Source: Kosmotogales bacterium
GTDB lineage: Bacteria; Thermotogota; Thermotogae; Petrotogales; Kosmotogaceae
Length of the DNA stretch: 47,461 nt
Direction of reading: 5' to 3'
Assembly: GCA_030156385.1 (NCBI GenBank)
Contig: JASGMR010000007.1
Coordinates: 1-47,461 of the forward strand
Below, piece by piece: positions 8,303-15,734 of this stretch. A model generated the notes under the pieces. The model was not told the DNA's origin and made no database searches. It saw nothing but the letters and a program-made list of their open reading frames with translations. The position numbers and the translations under genes are program-made. Within the stretch, counting starts at the first letter, position 1. Every line of letters begins with the position of its first letter.

Positions 8303-9259
8303 TCACCTCTCTATTCCTTTATTATTAATATTTGTTATATTCAATACTTCTTCATAATTGAATATTGGTTCGTCTCCAATGATAGTTCTTTTTAACGCAG
8401 CCAATGAGTTTCCAATTTTCAGTGATTTTTCAATGTTATTACCCTTCATCAAGGAAGAAACAAACCCGGCATCAAAAGCATCTCCAGAACCAATTGGGTC
8501 AACAGTATCAGATGTTTTAGTGGATTCTTCATATATTTTATCTCCGTCGAAAGCCATTGCACCTTTAGCACCGAGTGTGAGAACTACAAGATTTGATTTA
8601 AATTTGCCCTTAAGCCAGGTTACAATTTCTTTATTTGTACCTTTAACCTTAAATAGAGTCTCTGCATCTTTTAAACTCACAAAAAGATAATCGAATCCCA
8701 GTTTTAAAACCTGGGAAATTTCTTTGCAAGCCCTTTCTGGTGACCATAGTTTTGATCTATAATTTACATCAAAACTCAATTTTATATTTCTTTTTTTGGC
8801 TTCTTCGATAAAATCCATCATTACAGCTTTTGTATTCTCTCCAAGGGCCAACGTTATTCCAGTTAAATGTATTAAATCAGCATTCTCCAGTACTTTCCAA
8901 TCAATTTCACTGGATTCAATATATCTCACAGCCGAACCATTTCTGTCGTATATCACTTGAGTATTTCTCGGAAATGCCCCGTATTCTATATAATATGTTC
9001 CGACTCTGTATTTGTTCGTCCATACGATCGATGTGTTTACTCCATAACGATTCAAATTGTTCACTATTGATTTTCCCAACGCGTTATTTGTTAATTTTGA
9101 AACCCAAACTGTTTCGACCCCCATTCTCGTGCATCCCAAGCAAAAATTAGATTCTGCTCCTGCCGAACGAAACTCAAGATATTGAGATTGCTCAATTCTT
9201 TCCTGCCTGATAGTCGATAATCTTATCATGGTTTCACCAAAAGAAACAACTTTTGCCAT
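8303..9259 (-). CDS. kdgK: PfkB-family sugar kinase, probable 2-keto-3-deoxygluconate kinase
   Basis: A 318-residue ribokinase-fold kinase. The N-terminal VVSFGETMIRLS is typical of 2-dehydro-3-deoxygluconokinases. AGAESNFCLGCTRMG near residue 33 is the first PfkB signature. DTVDPIGSGDAFDAGF near 245 carries the catalytic Asp and anion hole, with Ser in place of the usual Ala in GAGD. It would phosphorylate 2-keto-3-deoxy acids made by the dehydratases. It has a clear AGGAG-type site (GGAGAAAAAATT) before ATG 9259. Confidence 0.8.
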   Translation of the reverse strand: MAKVVSFGETMIRLSTIRQERIEQSQYLEFRSAGAESNFCLGCTRMGVETVWVSKLTNNALGKSIVNNLNRYGVNTSIVWTNKYRVGTYYIEYGAFPRNTQVIYDRNGSAVRYIESSEIDWKVLENADLIHLTGITLALGENTKAVMMDFIEEAKKRNIKLSFDVNYRSKLWSPERACKEISQVLKLGFDYLFVSLKDAETLFKVKGTNKEIVTWLKGKFKSNLVVLTLGAKGAMAFDGDKIYEESTKTSDTVDPIGSGDAFDAGFVSSLMKGNNIEKSLKIGNSLAALKRTIIGDEPIFNYEEVLNITNINNKGIER

Positions 9260-9277
9260 AATTTTTTCTCCTTTTTT

Positions 9278-10147
9278 CTAAGATTTAACTGCACCGGCGG
9301 TCATTCCACCCACAACATATTTTTGCAAAATTGCATATATAATTACTGGAGGTGCTGCAGCGACTAAAGCAGCCGTCATCAATACACCCCACTGGTAAAC
9401 ATCACCCACTTTCATCATAGTTATCGCTAAAGGTAAAGTCATTTTATCTGTAGAATTTATTATTACAAGTGAATATAATAAGTCGGCCCATGATCTGGTA
9501 AAAGCAAAAACGGAAGAAGTGACCATACCTGGAGCGGCCAAAGGAAGAACTATTCTGAATAATGCACCAACTTTTGTCGTACCATCTATTAAGCCGGCTT
9601 CAACTAAAGATTTTGGTATATTTAAAAAATAACTTCTCATCATCCAAGTCGTAAACGGAACCGCAATCAATAAATGTGCGAGAATTACACCTACTCTGGT
9701 ATCAAGTACACCCAACTTATTCAAAAGGATAGATAGAGGACCTACTAATATAAAAGGCGGGAAAACATAAGCAAATAATACAAATGACGAAACCGATGGA
9801 TTGAATTTTGTCGGAAACTTTGTTAAACCGTAAGCAGCGAATATTCCAACTACAACGGCTATTAATGTTACAACACCGGAAATATACAAACTGTTAAGGA
9901 TAGCGGGCCACAGGTTTTTTCCCAAATATCCTTCCCACATAGGATTGTAAACAAAAACTTTTTTATAATTATCCAGTGTGAAATTATCCGACCATAATCT
10001 ACCCAATCCATCACCCATTGTTTCCGTATCAGGTTTAAAGGATGTCAATACTACCCAGTATAAAGGGGTGCATATCATTAAAGTCATTATTATTATCGTG
10101 ATTATTCTCAAAGTTTTTATTATTTTCATTCTCTTTTTTCTCGTCAC
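9278..10147 (-). CDS. ABC transporter permease, MalG/CUT1 type
   Basis: A 289-residue membrane protein with about six hydrophobic segments. The cytoplasmic EAA loop (EAGLIDGTTKVGALFRIVLPLAAPG) near residues 184-208 docks the ATPase. It forms the sugar import channel with the MalF-type partner encoded immediately upstream. The chosen start is GTG at 10147, which overlaps the partner's TAG stop as TAGTG and has GAGGGTG before it; ATG six codons in is possible. No ATPase gene lies in the operon, so a shared MsmX-type ATPase encoded elsewhere is likely. Confidence 0.88.
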   Translation of the reverse strand: MTRKKRMKIIKTLRIITIIIMTLMICTPLYWVVLTSFKPDTETMGDGLGRLWSDNFTLDNYKKVFVYNPMWEGYLGKNLWPAILNSLYISGVVTLIAVVVGIFAAYGLTKFPTKFNPSVSSFVLFAYVFPPFILVGPLSILLNKLGVLDTRVGVILAHLLIAVPFTTWMMRSYFLNIPKSLVEAGLIDGTTKVGALFRIVLPLAAPGMVTSSVFAFTRSWADLLYSLVIINSTDKMTLPLAITMMKVGDVYQWGVLMTAALVAAAPPVIIYAILQKYVVGGMTAGAVKS

Positions 10148-11022
10148 TATAAATCACCCTCTGTTTTAGCCATGAGTTTTACCACCCAAAATATTGCAAC
10201 TAAAAATATGGGGAGAATTAATATACTTTGCGTTATTCCCAAGGGAAGTTTAAATTTGCTGAACGCTGTTTCGTATATCAATATCGGCAGTGTTCTTGTG
10301 GCATCTCCAGGGCCTCCCGCAGTGGTTAGATAAACAGTTTCAAATTCTCCGAAAGTCCATATTGTTGAAAGAAGAGTTGTTGTTAATATAACCGGTTTTA
10401 ATGACGGTAAAGTGATTTTCCAAAAACTCTTCCAAACACCGGCACCATCGATTTCAGCAGCCTCGTACAATTGATCAGGAATAGCTTGTAAGCCTGATAA
10501 AACACTCATAAAGAAGAAGGGCCAGCCTTTCCAAATATTTATCATAATTATTGTTATTAGAGCAGTATCATAACTGAACCAATCGACAGTTTGAATATTT
10601 AACGAATGAAGTATTTCATTTATTGGGCCAGACCAATCTAGAATCCCATACCATATCAGTGCAACTACAAATGGAGGTATTGACCACGGTATCAATGCAA
10701 TTCCCCTAAAAATACCAATTCCTCTGAATTTTTTGTTCAACGCAAGAGCAAATAATATTCCCAATATAATTTTGATGATAATAGCCGAGGCAGTATAAAT
10801 TCCGGTTCTCAAAAATGATTTATAAAAGTCAATATCTGTAAGCACCTTTACATAATTTGTAAATCCTTGAAATGTTTTTGGCACGCCCCTGAAAACAGAT
10901 TTAAAGAAAGATAAATAACCACCGAAAAATAATGGGAAGACCAATAATGAAGCAATTATTATTATAACTGGAATAACAAACCACAAATTTGATAAAGTTT
11001 TGAGTCTAGAAGATTTTAACAT
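10147..11022 (-). CDS. ABC transporter permease, MalF/CUT1 type
   Basis: A 291-residue membrane protein with about six segments. It has the first loop FQGFTNYVKVLTDIDFYKSFLRTG and the EAA loop YEAAEIDGAGVWKSFWKITLPSLKP near residues 196-220. ATG at 11022 follows TTGGAGGCATTAAA. A longer reading from 11067 runs through an intergenic hairpin and is rejected. It pairs with the MalG-type permease and the binding protein of this operon. Confidence 0.88.
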   Translation of the reverse strand: MLKSSRLKTLSNLWFVIPVIIIIASLLVFPLFFGGYLSFFKSVFRGVPKTFQGFTNYVKVLTDIDFYKSFLRTGIYTASAIIIKIILGILFALALNKKFRGIGIFRGIALIPWSIPPFVVALIWYGILDWSGPINEILHSLNIQTVDWFSYDTALITIIMINIWKGWPFFFMSVLSGLQAIPDQLYEAAEIDGAGVWKSFWKITLPSLKPVILTTTLLSTIWTFGEFETVYLTTAGGPGDATRTLPILIYETAFSKFKLPLGITQSILILPIFLVAIFWVVKLMAKTEGDL

Positions 11023-11041
11023 TTTAATGCCTCCAATTAAT

Positions 11042-11071
11042 AAACATGGAGAGTGGGCCCTCTCCATGTTT
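11042..11071 (-). promoter_or_regulatory. Intercistronic hairpin between binding protein and permease genes
   Basis: A perfect 12-bp inverted repeat (11042-11053 and 11060-11071) with a 6-nt loop sits between the binding-protein stop and the permease ribosome site. On the transcribed strand no U-run follows, so it is not a standard terminator. Similar hairpins between malE-like and malF-like genes stabilise the upstream mRNA and give more binding protein than permease; this role is inferred. Confidence 0.6.
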
Positions 11072-11084
11072 GTTACAAAAAAGT

Positions 11085-12341
11085 TTATTCTTTGAGTTCT
11101 TCTAATTTATTAACAACATCTTTAACAATATCTGTTATATTTCTATTATTGAACAGAAGATCAGTCACAGAATCTGCCCAAATAAAAGTCATTTGTGCTG
11201 TGTCTGAGATGCTTGTTGCTTCATTTAATGGGAAGGCTGTAGGATTGGATACATGTTTAATTGAGAGAATTATTTCCATTGGATCTTGTCCAAATCCTTC
11301 CCATTGTCCATTTTTCCATTGCTCGGAAATTATTTCAGCCTGACTGATGAATATTGGAAGTCCGTAACATTCAGATGATTCAATAAAGTTAACTCTGTAA
11401 TCTTCTTTGTCTGCAAAGAAAGTGTAGATAAGATCTTTCGACAATTCAGGGTATTCGGTAGTACTGAAAACAAAACAAGATTCTTCTCCACCATCCGTAG
11501 TTTCCCCAATACTGTATAACTTGGTCACTTCTGCTAATTCTGGTTTGCTTCTTTTAAGAGAGTAATAAATACTCGGAGGATTCGAAGTCATTGCGATATT
11601 CTCGTTAATATACGCGTTGTTATTACCGATATCGATCATTCCTCTTGTTGGTATCGCTTCGTTATCATAAAGATATTTGATCCATGCATACGACTCATAA
11701 GTCGCAACTGAGTTAAATACTATTTCATTGTTTTCAGCTAAATACCCACCATTGTGATTGATTAAAACATCTATGAAATGATTATTTGAATCCATCGATC
11801 TACCCAGAGAAAAACCAAGACCGTAAAATTCTCTCGAAGGATCTGACAATTTAACAGCTGCCTCCGCTAATTCCGCATAATTTGTTGGAATTTCGATGCC
11901 GGCTTCTTCGAAAAGGTCAATCCTAATATGGTACAAATATGGTTCATAGAATGTTGGAATACCGTAGACCTTTCCATCGACCCTGTCTTCATTTAATTTG
12001 AATGGAAAAAAGTCATCCCTTCCCAATTTATCTACCACATCATCCAAAGGTAACAGTAATCCTTCCTCAGCGGGTTGTGCTACAGGCCATCCATGAATGA
12101 CCACATCGGGAAGATTTCCAGTTTGCAATGCGGCGGACATTTTACTATTGAATTGCTCAACTGGAACCAACAAGAAATTAACTTCAACATCATTCGCCTC
12201 TGCCCAGTCATTCACTTTGTTTGTCATCCAAGTGTTTTGTTCTGGAACGAAAGTTGCTCTTCCCCATACTTCTAATTTTGGCTTAGCGTAAAGAATCACA
12301 GCTACCAAAATTACCAATAACACGATAGCAAATTTCTTCAT
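11085..12341 (-). CDS. Extracellular sugar-binding protein of ABC transporter (family 1)
   Basis: A 418-residue exported protein. The N-terminus MKKFAIVLLVILVAVILYA is a signal peptide with a likely signal peptidase I site after YA. There is no lipobox Cys, so it is probably held otherwise or free. The mature part starts KPKLEVWGRA and contains TGNLPDVVIHGWPVAQPAEEG, as in CUT1 family 1 binding proteins. It is the first gene of the sugar-acid operon, with a promoter about 140 bp upstream. ATG 12341 has AAAGGAG nine bases before it. A TTG nine bases upstream abuts that site and cannot be the start. The ligand is unknown; an aldonate, uronate or acidic oligosaccharide is likely. Confidence 0.88.
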   Translation of the reverse strand: MKKFAIVLLVILVAVILYAKPKLEVWGRATFVPEQNTWMTNKVNDWAEANDVEVNFLLVPVEQFNSKMSAALQTGNLPDVVIHGWPVAQPAEEGLLLPLDDVVDKLGRDDFFPFKLNEDRVDGKVYGIPTFYEPYLYHIRIDLFEEAGIEIPTNYAELAEAAVKLSDPSREFYGLGFSLGRSMDSNNHFIDVLINHNGGYLAENNEIVFNSVATYESYAWIKYLYDNEAIPTRGMIDIGNNNAYINENIAMTSNPPSIYYSLKRSKPELAEVTKLYSIGETTDGGEESCFVFSTTEYPELSKDLIYTFFADKEDYRVNFIESSECYGLPIFISQAEIISEQWKNGQWEGFGQDPMEIILSIKHVSNPTAFPLNEATSISDTAQMTFIWADSVTDLLFNNRNITDIVKDVVNKLEELKE

Positions 12342-12468
12342 TTTACCCAACTCCTTTCGGTTTTTTGGTCTATCGACCTTGAAAAATATTTAAAATTGTT
12401 CATAAAATTTATCTTCTTCAATCCTACACAAAGATTCTCAGAAACACCCTATCGAATAAAGCAAACAA

Positions 12469-12491
12469 ATTTTTCCATAATATAGAAAAAT
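12469..12491. promoter_or_regulatory. Inverted repeat over the -10 of the sugar-acid operon promoter
   Basis: ATTTTTC, 9-nt spacer, GAAAAAT. The repeat spans the -10 hexamer of the operon promoter, a position suited to repression, perhaps by the neighbouring IclR protein. A second repeat of similar geometry (TATACA, 9-nt spacer, TGTATA) lies upstream at 12572-12592. Operator function is inferred from position and symmetry only. Confidence 0.4.
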
Positions 12492-12507
12492 CTAGATTTT
12501 GTTTCAA
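12479..12507 (-). promoter_or_regulatory. Sigma-A-type promoter of the sugar-acid operon
   Basis: Reading the minus strand: -35 TTGAAA (12502-12507), a 17-bp spacer, and -10 TATATT (12479-12484). Transcription would start near 12472, giving a leader of about 130 nt before the binding protein. A short GGTC/GACC hairpin lies at 12367-12378 just before the ribosome site. Confidence 0.6.
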
Positions 12508-12571
12508 GCAATCACTTTTTTAAAAAAATGACTACAACAAAATTTATGAAGCTTTTTTAAATCTCACAATG

Positions 12572-12592
12572 TATACACCTATTTATTGTATA
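12572..12592. promoter_or_regulatory. Upstream inverted repeat TATACA-N9-TGTATA
   Basis: Six-base arms with a 9-nt spacer lie about 65 bp upstream of the operon's -35 and just downstream of the iclR stop. It could be an upstream operator. The sequence differs from the repeat at 12469-12491. Confidence 0.3.
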
Positions 12593-12669
12593 AACACAAA
12601 CTTTAAAAATCTTTGTTTTTGTCGTTTCGCTTTTTGATACTAAATTATTTGTCTCATAAAATCAATTTC

Positions 12670-13443
12670 TCATTTGCTTTTTCCCTCTAATTGCCTTATT
12701 TCCTCACTTATTTTTTTTGCTGCTTTGAGCATTTCTTTCAGCATGAAATTCTTATTATCTACAAACTTACTGTGTGGAACAGAAATACTAATTGCACAAA
12801 CAGGAATTTTATCGTTTGAAAAAATTGGAATTCCTATACAACTTACACCTTCATTTGATTCTTGAATATCATATGAATAGCCTCTCTTTTTTACTTCATT
12901 CAAGTTTTCTAAAAATTCTCTTTTTTCGACAATAGTATAAGGTGTACGTTTTTCAAAAGTTGTTTCTGAAATATATTTATATATCTCCTCTTGAGATTGA
13001 AAAGCCAATAATGCCTTTCCCAAGCCTGTTCTATATGCATATGCCACCATACCGACAATATTAGTATATATATATCCTCTCGGAGAATTTACTACTCTAT
13101 CTACATATATAACTTTGCCATCAGAGTAAACCCCCAAATGTGAATTACCTTGTAATCTCTTTGAAATTTCCTCAAGATATTTATGGGAAATTTCTTTTAT
13201 ATTAAGTTCAGTAGAAACATGAAAAGATAACTCTAAAATACCTAAAGATAATTTATAAAAATTATTTTTGTTTTCAATTATTTTTTCATCAACCAGAGTA
13301 TTTAAAATAGGCAGTATCGTACTAGGCGTTTTTTCAAATTTATCAGCAATTTCTTTTAAAGTTAAACCTTTCTTCTGATTATTCCCAATGTACTTTAGGA
13401 TATCAATGGCTCTTTTAACTGATTTCAAATATTTTTGTCCCAT
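12670..13443 (-). CDS. IclR-family transcriptional regulator
   Basis: A 257-residue regulator. The N-terminal winged helix-turn-helix covers about residues 1-75 (LKSVKRAIDILKYI, LTLKEIADKFEKTPSTILPILNTL). The C-terminal effector domain covers about 80-250, with YRTGLGKALLAF and GVSCIGIPIFSNDKIPVCAISIS typical of the family. IclR proteins control aromatic and sugar-acid (KdgR-type) catabolism and often sense a keto-deoxy acid. It lies directly upstream of the sugar-acid operon on the same strand with its own promoter, so it is the obvious local regulator. ATG 13443 follows AAAGGTG. Confidence 0.88.
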   Translation of the reverse strand: MGQKYLKSVKRAIDILKYIGNNQKKGLTLKEIADKFEKTPSTILPILNTLVDEKIIENKNNFYKLSLGILELSFHVSTELNIKEISHKYLEEISKRLQGNSHLGVYSDGKVIYVDRVVNSPRGYIYTNIVGMVAYAYRTGLGKALLAFQSQEEIYKYISETTFEKRTPYTIVEKREFLENLNEVKKRGYSYDIQESNEGVSCIGIPIFSNDKIPVCAISISVPHSKFVDNKNFMLKEMLKAAKKISEEIRQLEGKSK

Positions 13444-13458
13444 TTTTTCACCTTTGTA

Positions 13459-13475
13459 ATTCGTAATATACGAAT
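13459..13475. promoter_or_regulatory. Palindrome in iclR leader, candidate autoregulatory operator
   Basis: ATTCGTA, 3-nt spacer, TACGAAT: perfect 7-bp arms 16 bp before the iclR start and just downstream of the predicted transcription start. An outer GTAAT/ATTAC pair (13456-13460 and 13487-13491) surrounds it unevenly. The position suits autorepression. Confidence 0.4.
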
Positions 13476-13497
13476 GCGATGTGTGTATTACATATTG

Positions 13498-13525
13498 ATA
13501 TTATCATAAATATTTTTTTTGTCAA
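13498..13525 (-). promoter_or_regulatory. Promoter of iclR
   Basis: On the minus strand: TTGACA (13520-13525), a 16-bp spacer, and TAATAT (13498-13503). The perfect -35 and AT-rich spacer suggest a strong promoter. Start would be near 13491. Confidence 0.65.
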
Positions 13526-13536
13526 AATACTCTTTT

Positions 13537-13583
13537 ATATGCGATTGTTTATTAAAAGAAGTTATTTTAATATAATCGCATAT
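13537..13583. repeat. Nested inverted repeat upstream of iclR
   Basis: Outer arms ATATGCGATT (13537-13546) and AATCGCATAT (13574-13583) are perfect. Inner arms TATTAAAA (13550-13557) and TTTTAATA (13565-13572) continue the stem, leaving a 7-nt loop. It lies just upstream of the iclR -35, so it may be a protein-binding site or a cruciform-prone element; no U-run suggests a terminator. Confidence 0.5.
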
Positions 13584-14302
13584 AATCAAATGTAATCACA
13601 CTTATTGTATAAATAAATAATTTTTAGTTTTTATTAATCAAAATGCATACTAGTAAAACCTTAAAACTAATATAAAAATATTAATGGTATGAAATTTTTA
13701 TAAAACAAAACGTTAGCAAAAAATAAAATGATATAGAAAAATAATAATAAAATAAATAATATAAAAGAAATCAAGTATACGCATTAATATATTTCAAAAA
13801 TAAAAAAGAAAAGCTACTAAAATGATAAGTGATTATTCATGAAAAATTTGTGGAGATGAGTACTCTTTAAAAGTTGTATTGAAAGTAGATCATTGATAAT
13901 TTTGCAATCAACATATAGAATAATAGCGCATATTAAACGAAAAGCATATGTAAGCCTAAAAATAAACATAAAAAAATTTGCAGAAAATAAAAAGATCATT
14001 GAGCCTCTTTTAAATTTTCTAAACACCGCTTTTAAAAATTATATAAAGACAGTATTTTAAAAATTTATAGGTTTATATTGTGAAAGATAAAAAAGTGAAA
14101 AAACGATGATAAAATATATAAAATGATTAATATAAGTAGAAGTCAATTATTTATAGATAAAATAGAAAAGCACCTATAATGTGTTTTATTGAATAATAAA
14201 AATAAAAAGGAATTAATCACTCGTTAATTTGAAAAATACTTCATAAAACAAAAATGGGTCATTTGAAGAACCCGTAGTAATCAAAATATTTAAATGTTCA
14301 AA
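13584..14302. other. AT-rich intergenic region, no gene seen
   Basis: About 720 bp of very AT-rich DNA. The only open frame of note (69 codons, minus strand, 13817-14026) has no good ribosome site and a composition expected by chance. No RNA fold, repeat or mobile element was recognised. A degenerate gene or regulatory spacer is possible. Confidence 0.5.
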
Positions 14303-14334
14303 GTAAAAATATAACCCCCCAAAAATCAGGGGTT
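14303..14334 (-). terminator. Rho-independent terminator after spoVS
   Basis: On the minus strand: AACCCC, a loop, GGGGTT, then ATATTTTT, starting six bases after the spoVS stop. It would end the tRNA-spoVS transcript. Confidence 0.75.
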
Positions 14335-14339
14335 GTTTA

Positions 14340-14603
14340 TTACTTTTTAGGAATAACTGTGAATTTTATCGCAGTCCTTTCTTCACCGTTTATTTCAACA
14401 TCTGAAAAAAATGGTGCACAAACTAAATCCATTCCACTCGGTGCAACATATCCTCTCGCTATTGCAATTGCTTTTATTGCCTGATTAACTGCTCCGGCAC
14501 CAATGGCCTGTAATTCCACCGATCCACTTTCTCTCAGCACTCCAGCAAGCGCTCCTGCTACTGCATTTGGTTTTGATTTTGAAGAAATTTTTAATACTTC
14601 CAT
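14340..14603 (-). CDS. spoVS: Stage V sporulation protein S homologue
   Basis: An 87-residue protein matching SpoVS along its whole length: MEVLKISSKSKPNAVAGALA at the start and the Alba-like core LQAIGAGAVNQAIKAIAIAR. SpoVS is a small nucleic-acid-binding protein also found in non-sporulating Thermotogota and Thermus-type bacteria, where its role is unclear. ATG 14603 follows AAAGGAGGAAGCAATA. A longer frame running into the tRNA gene is rejected. It lies 72 bp downstream of tRNA-Arg(TCG) with no promoter or terminator visible between, so it is probably co-transcribed with the tRNAs. Confidence 0.92.
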   Translation of the reverse strand: MEVLKISSKSKPNAVAGALAGVLRESGSVELQAIGAGAVNQAIKAIAIARGYVAPSGMDLVCAPFFSDVEINGEERTAIKFTVIPKK

Positions 14604-14675
14604 TATTGCTTCCTCCTTTGCGTTAAATGTACTTGATCGAAAACTTATATTTAGTAGAATTGAAAATAATTTTCT

Positions 14676-14752
14676 TGGTGCGCCCGGCAGGGTTCGAACC
14701 CGCAACCATCGGAGTCGAAGTCCGATGCTCTATCCAGTTGAGCCACGAGCGC
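14676..14752 (-). tRNA. tRNA-Arg (anticodon TCG)
   Basis: A full cloverleaf on the minus strand. Acceptor GCGCTCG pairs with CGGGCGC, anticodon stem TCGGA/TCCGA has loop CTTCGAC, and the T-arm is GGGTTCGAACCC-like. CCA is encoded (14676-14678). Confidence 0.93.
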
Positions 14753-14764
14753 TTTCCTAATTAA

Positions 14765-14840
14765 TGGGGTGGCTAGTGGGATTTGAACCCACGACACCCT
14801 GAGCCACAATCAGGCGCGCTACCCCTGCGCTATAGCCACC
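14765..14840 (-). tRNA. tRNA-His (anticodon GTG)
   Basis: Acceptor GTGGCTA/TAGCCAC with the extra G at -1 (14840) opposite C73, the identity element of tRNA-His. The anticodon loop is TTGTGGC and CCA is encoded. Confidence 0.94.
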
Positions 14841-14847
14841 ATATAAG

Positions 14848-14924
14848 TGGTGCACCTAGCAGGACTCGAACCTGCAACCCTCTGATTAGAAGTCAAATGC
14901 TCTGTCCAGTTGAGCCATAGGTGC
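14848..14924 (-). tRNA. tRNA-Arg (anticodon TCT)
   Basis: Acceptor GCACCTA/TAGGTGC, anticodon stem TTTGA/TCAGA with one mismatch-like pair, and loop CTTCTAA. CCA is encoded. It reads AGA/AGG, the main arginine codons in this AT-rich DNA. Confidence 0.93.
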
Positions 14925-14935
14925 ATCATAACAAA

Positions 14936-15011
14936 TGGAGCGGCCGACGGGACTCGAACCCGCAACCCCCAGCTTGGAAGGCTAGTGCTCTACCAATTGA
15001 GCTACAGCCGC
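14936..15011 (-). tRNA. tRNA-Gly (anticodon TCC)
   Basis: Acceptor GCGGCTG/CGGCCGC with one G-U pair, and anticodon loop CTTCCAA. CCA is encoded. Confidence 0.93.
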
Positions 15012-15018
15012 TCGTACG

Positions 15019-15094
15019 TGGTCGGGGAGACAGGACTTGAACCTGCAACCCCCGGTTCCCAAAACCGGTGCGCTGCCAATTGCGCCACTCCCCG
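15019..15094 (-). tRNA. tRNA-Pro (anticodon TGG)
   Basis: Acceptor CGGGGAG/CTCCCCG, anticodon stem CCGGT/ACCGG, and loop TTTGGGA. CCA is encoded. It is the first tRNA of the operon. Confidence 0.93.
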
Positions 15095-15104
15095 TACGAA
15101 GTAT

Positions 15105-15133
15105 AATATACCAGAATTTCTTCCCATAGTCAA
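15105..15133 (-). promoter_or_regulatory. Promoter of the tRNA-spoVS operon
   Basis: On the minus strand: TTGACT (15128-15133), a 17-bp spacer, and TATATT (15105-15110). This places the start a few bases before tRNA-Pro. Confidence 0.7.
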
Positions 15134-15181
15134 TAAGGGAATTTATTTTTTTATGAGTTTTTCAGTTTTTTTTGACAAATT

Positions 15182-15691
15182 TTAAGACAGGGTAAAATCA
15201 TGGCCACAGTTTTTACAAAAGCGATTATTTTTATTATTCAATTTCCCGCAAAAATCACATCTGTTTAAATTTCTTAAATCCGTACCGCAATTACTGCAAT
15301 TGGATGCCCCATAGGGATTTTCTCTATCGCATTTCGGACATCTTGCTAGAATCACAGGTTTCTTTTTATCTTCGTATTTAAAGTCATCGTAAATCATTTC
15401 TTCTTTAGCATCGCTTTGAGAAAAATCGATTCCACTGAAATCTTTCATTTTGTTTTTTCCACCATAAGAAATATTGGAAAATTTTTCCCAATTTTTGTCA
15501 TCAACTTTTTTTGATTTTTTGAAAAATAATGAAGCTATATTGAAAACTATTATCGCCGGAATCAAACCAAGAAAAGAACCGCCGGAATATGACCTTTCCC
15601 CGGTAATAAAAGGAATAAATGGAAAAAATAATATTATTAACCCTATAATAACCCCTATTACTCCCATAAGCTTCAAAGAAGCGCTTTTCAT
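15182..15691 (-). CDS. Membrane protein with two zinc ribbons
   Basis: A 169-residue protein of unknown function. Two hydrophobic segments lie near residues 8-28 and 40-58, followed by a charged linker. The C-terminal double zinc ribbon has four CxxC pairs (CPKCDRENPYGASNCSNCG near 118-136 and CDFCGKLNNKNNRFCKNCG near 144-162). Such double ribbons usually bind protein or nucleic acid. ATG 15691 follows GGGAGAAAAAG. It stands alone between the tRNA operon and rpsT. Confidence 0.7.
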   Translation of the reverse strand: MKSASLKLMGVIGVIIGLIILFFPFIPFITGERSYSGGSFLGLIPAIIVFNIASLFFKKSKKVDDKNWEKFSNISYGGKNKMKDFSGIDFSQSDAKEEMIYDDFKYEDKKKPVILARCPKCDRENPYGASNCSNCGTDLRNLNRCDFCGKLNNKNNRFCKNCGHDFTLS

Positions 15692-15734
15692 CTTTTTCTC
15701 CCGACTATTAAAGATAATAATATTATAATCCTTT

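Noticed and set aside
11023-11067. Longer start for the MalF-type permease (MERAHSPCLL...)
   Set aside because: These codons come from the intercistronic hairpin; the ATG at 11022 has its own TTGGAGG site.
13817-14026. Open frame of 69 codons on the minus strand in the iclR-spoVS gap
   Set aside because: No convincing ribosome site, low-complexity AT-driven composition rich in Phe, Ile and Leu, and no neighbour overlap; it looks like chance.
14604-14705. Upstream extension of spoVS into tRNA-Arg
   Set aside because: It covers the tRNA 3' end and a spacer; AAAGGAGG before ATG 14603 and the family start fix the shorter form.
14910-15185. Open frame across the tRNA-Gly and tRNA-Pro genes (plus strand)
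   Set aside because: It reads the complement of tRNA genes, a common false protein (GAADGTRTRNPQLGRL type).
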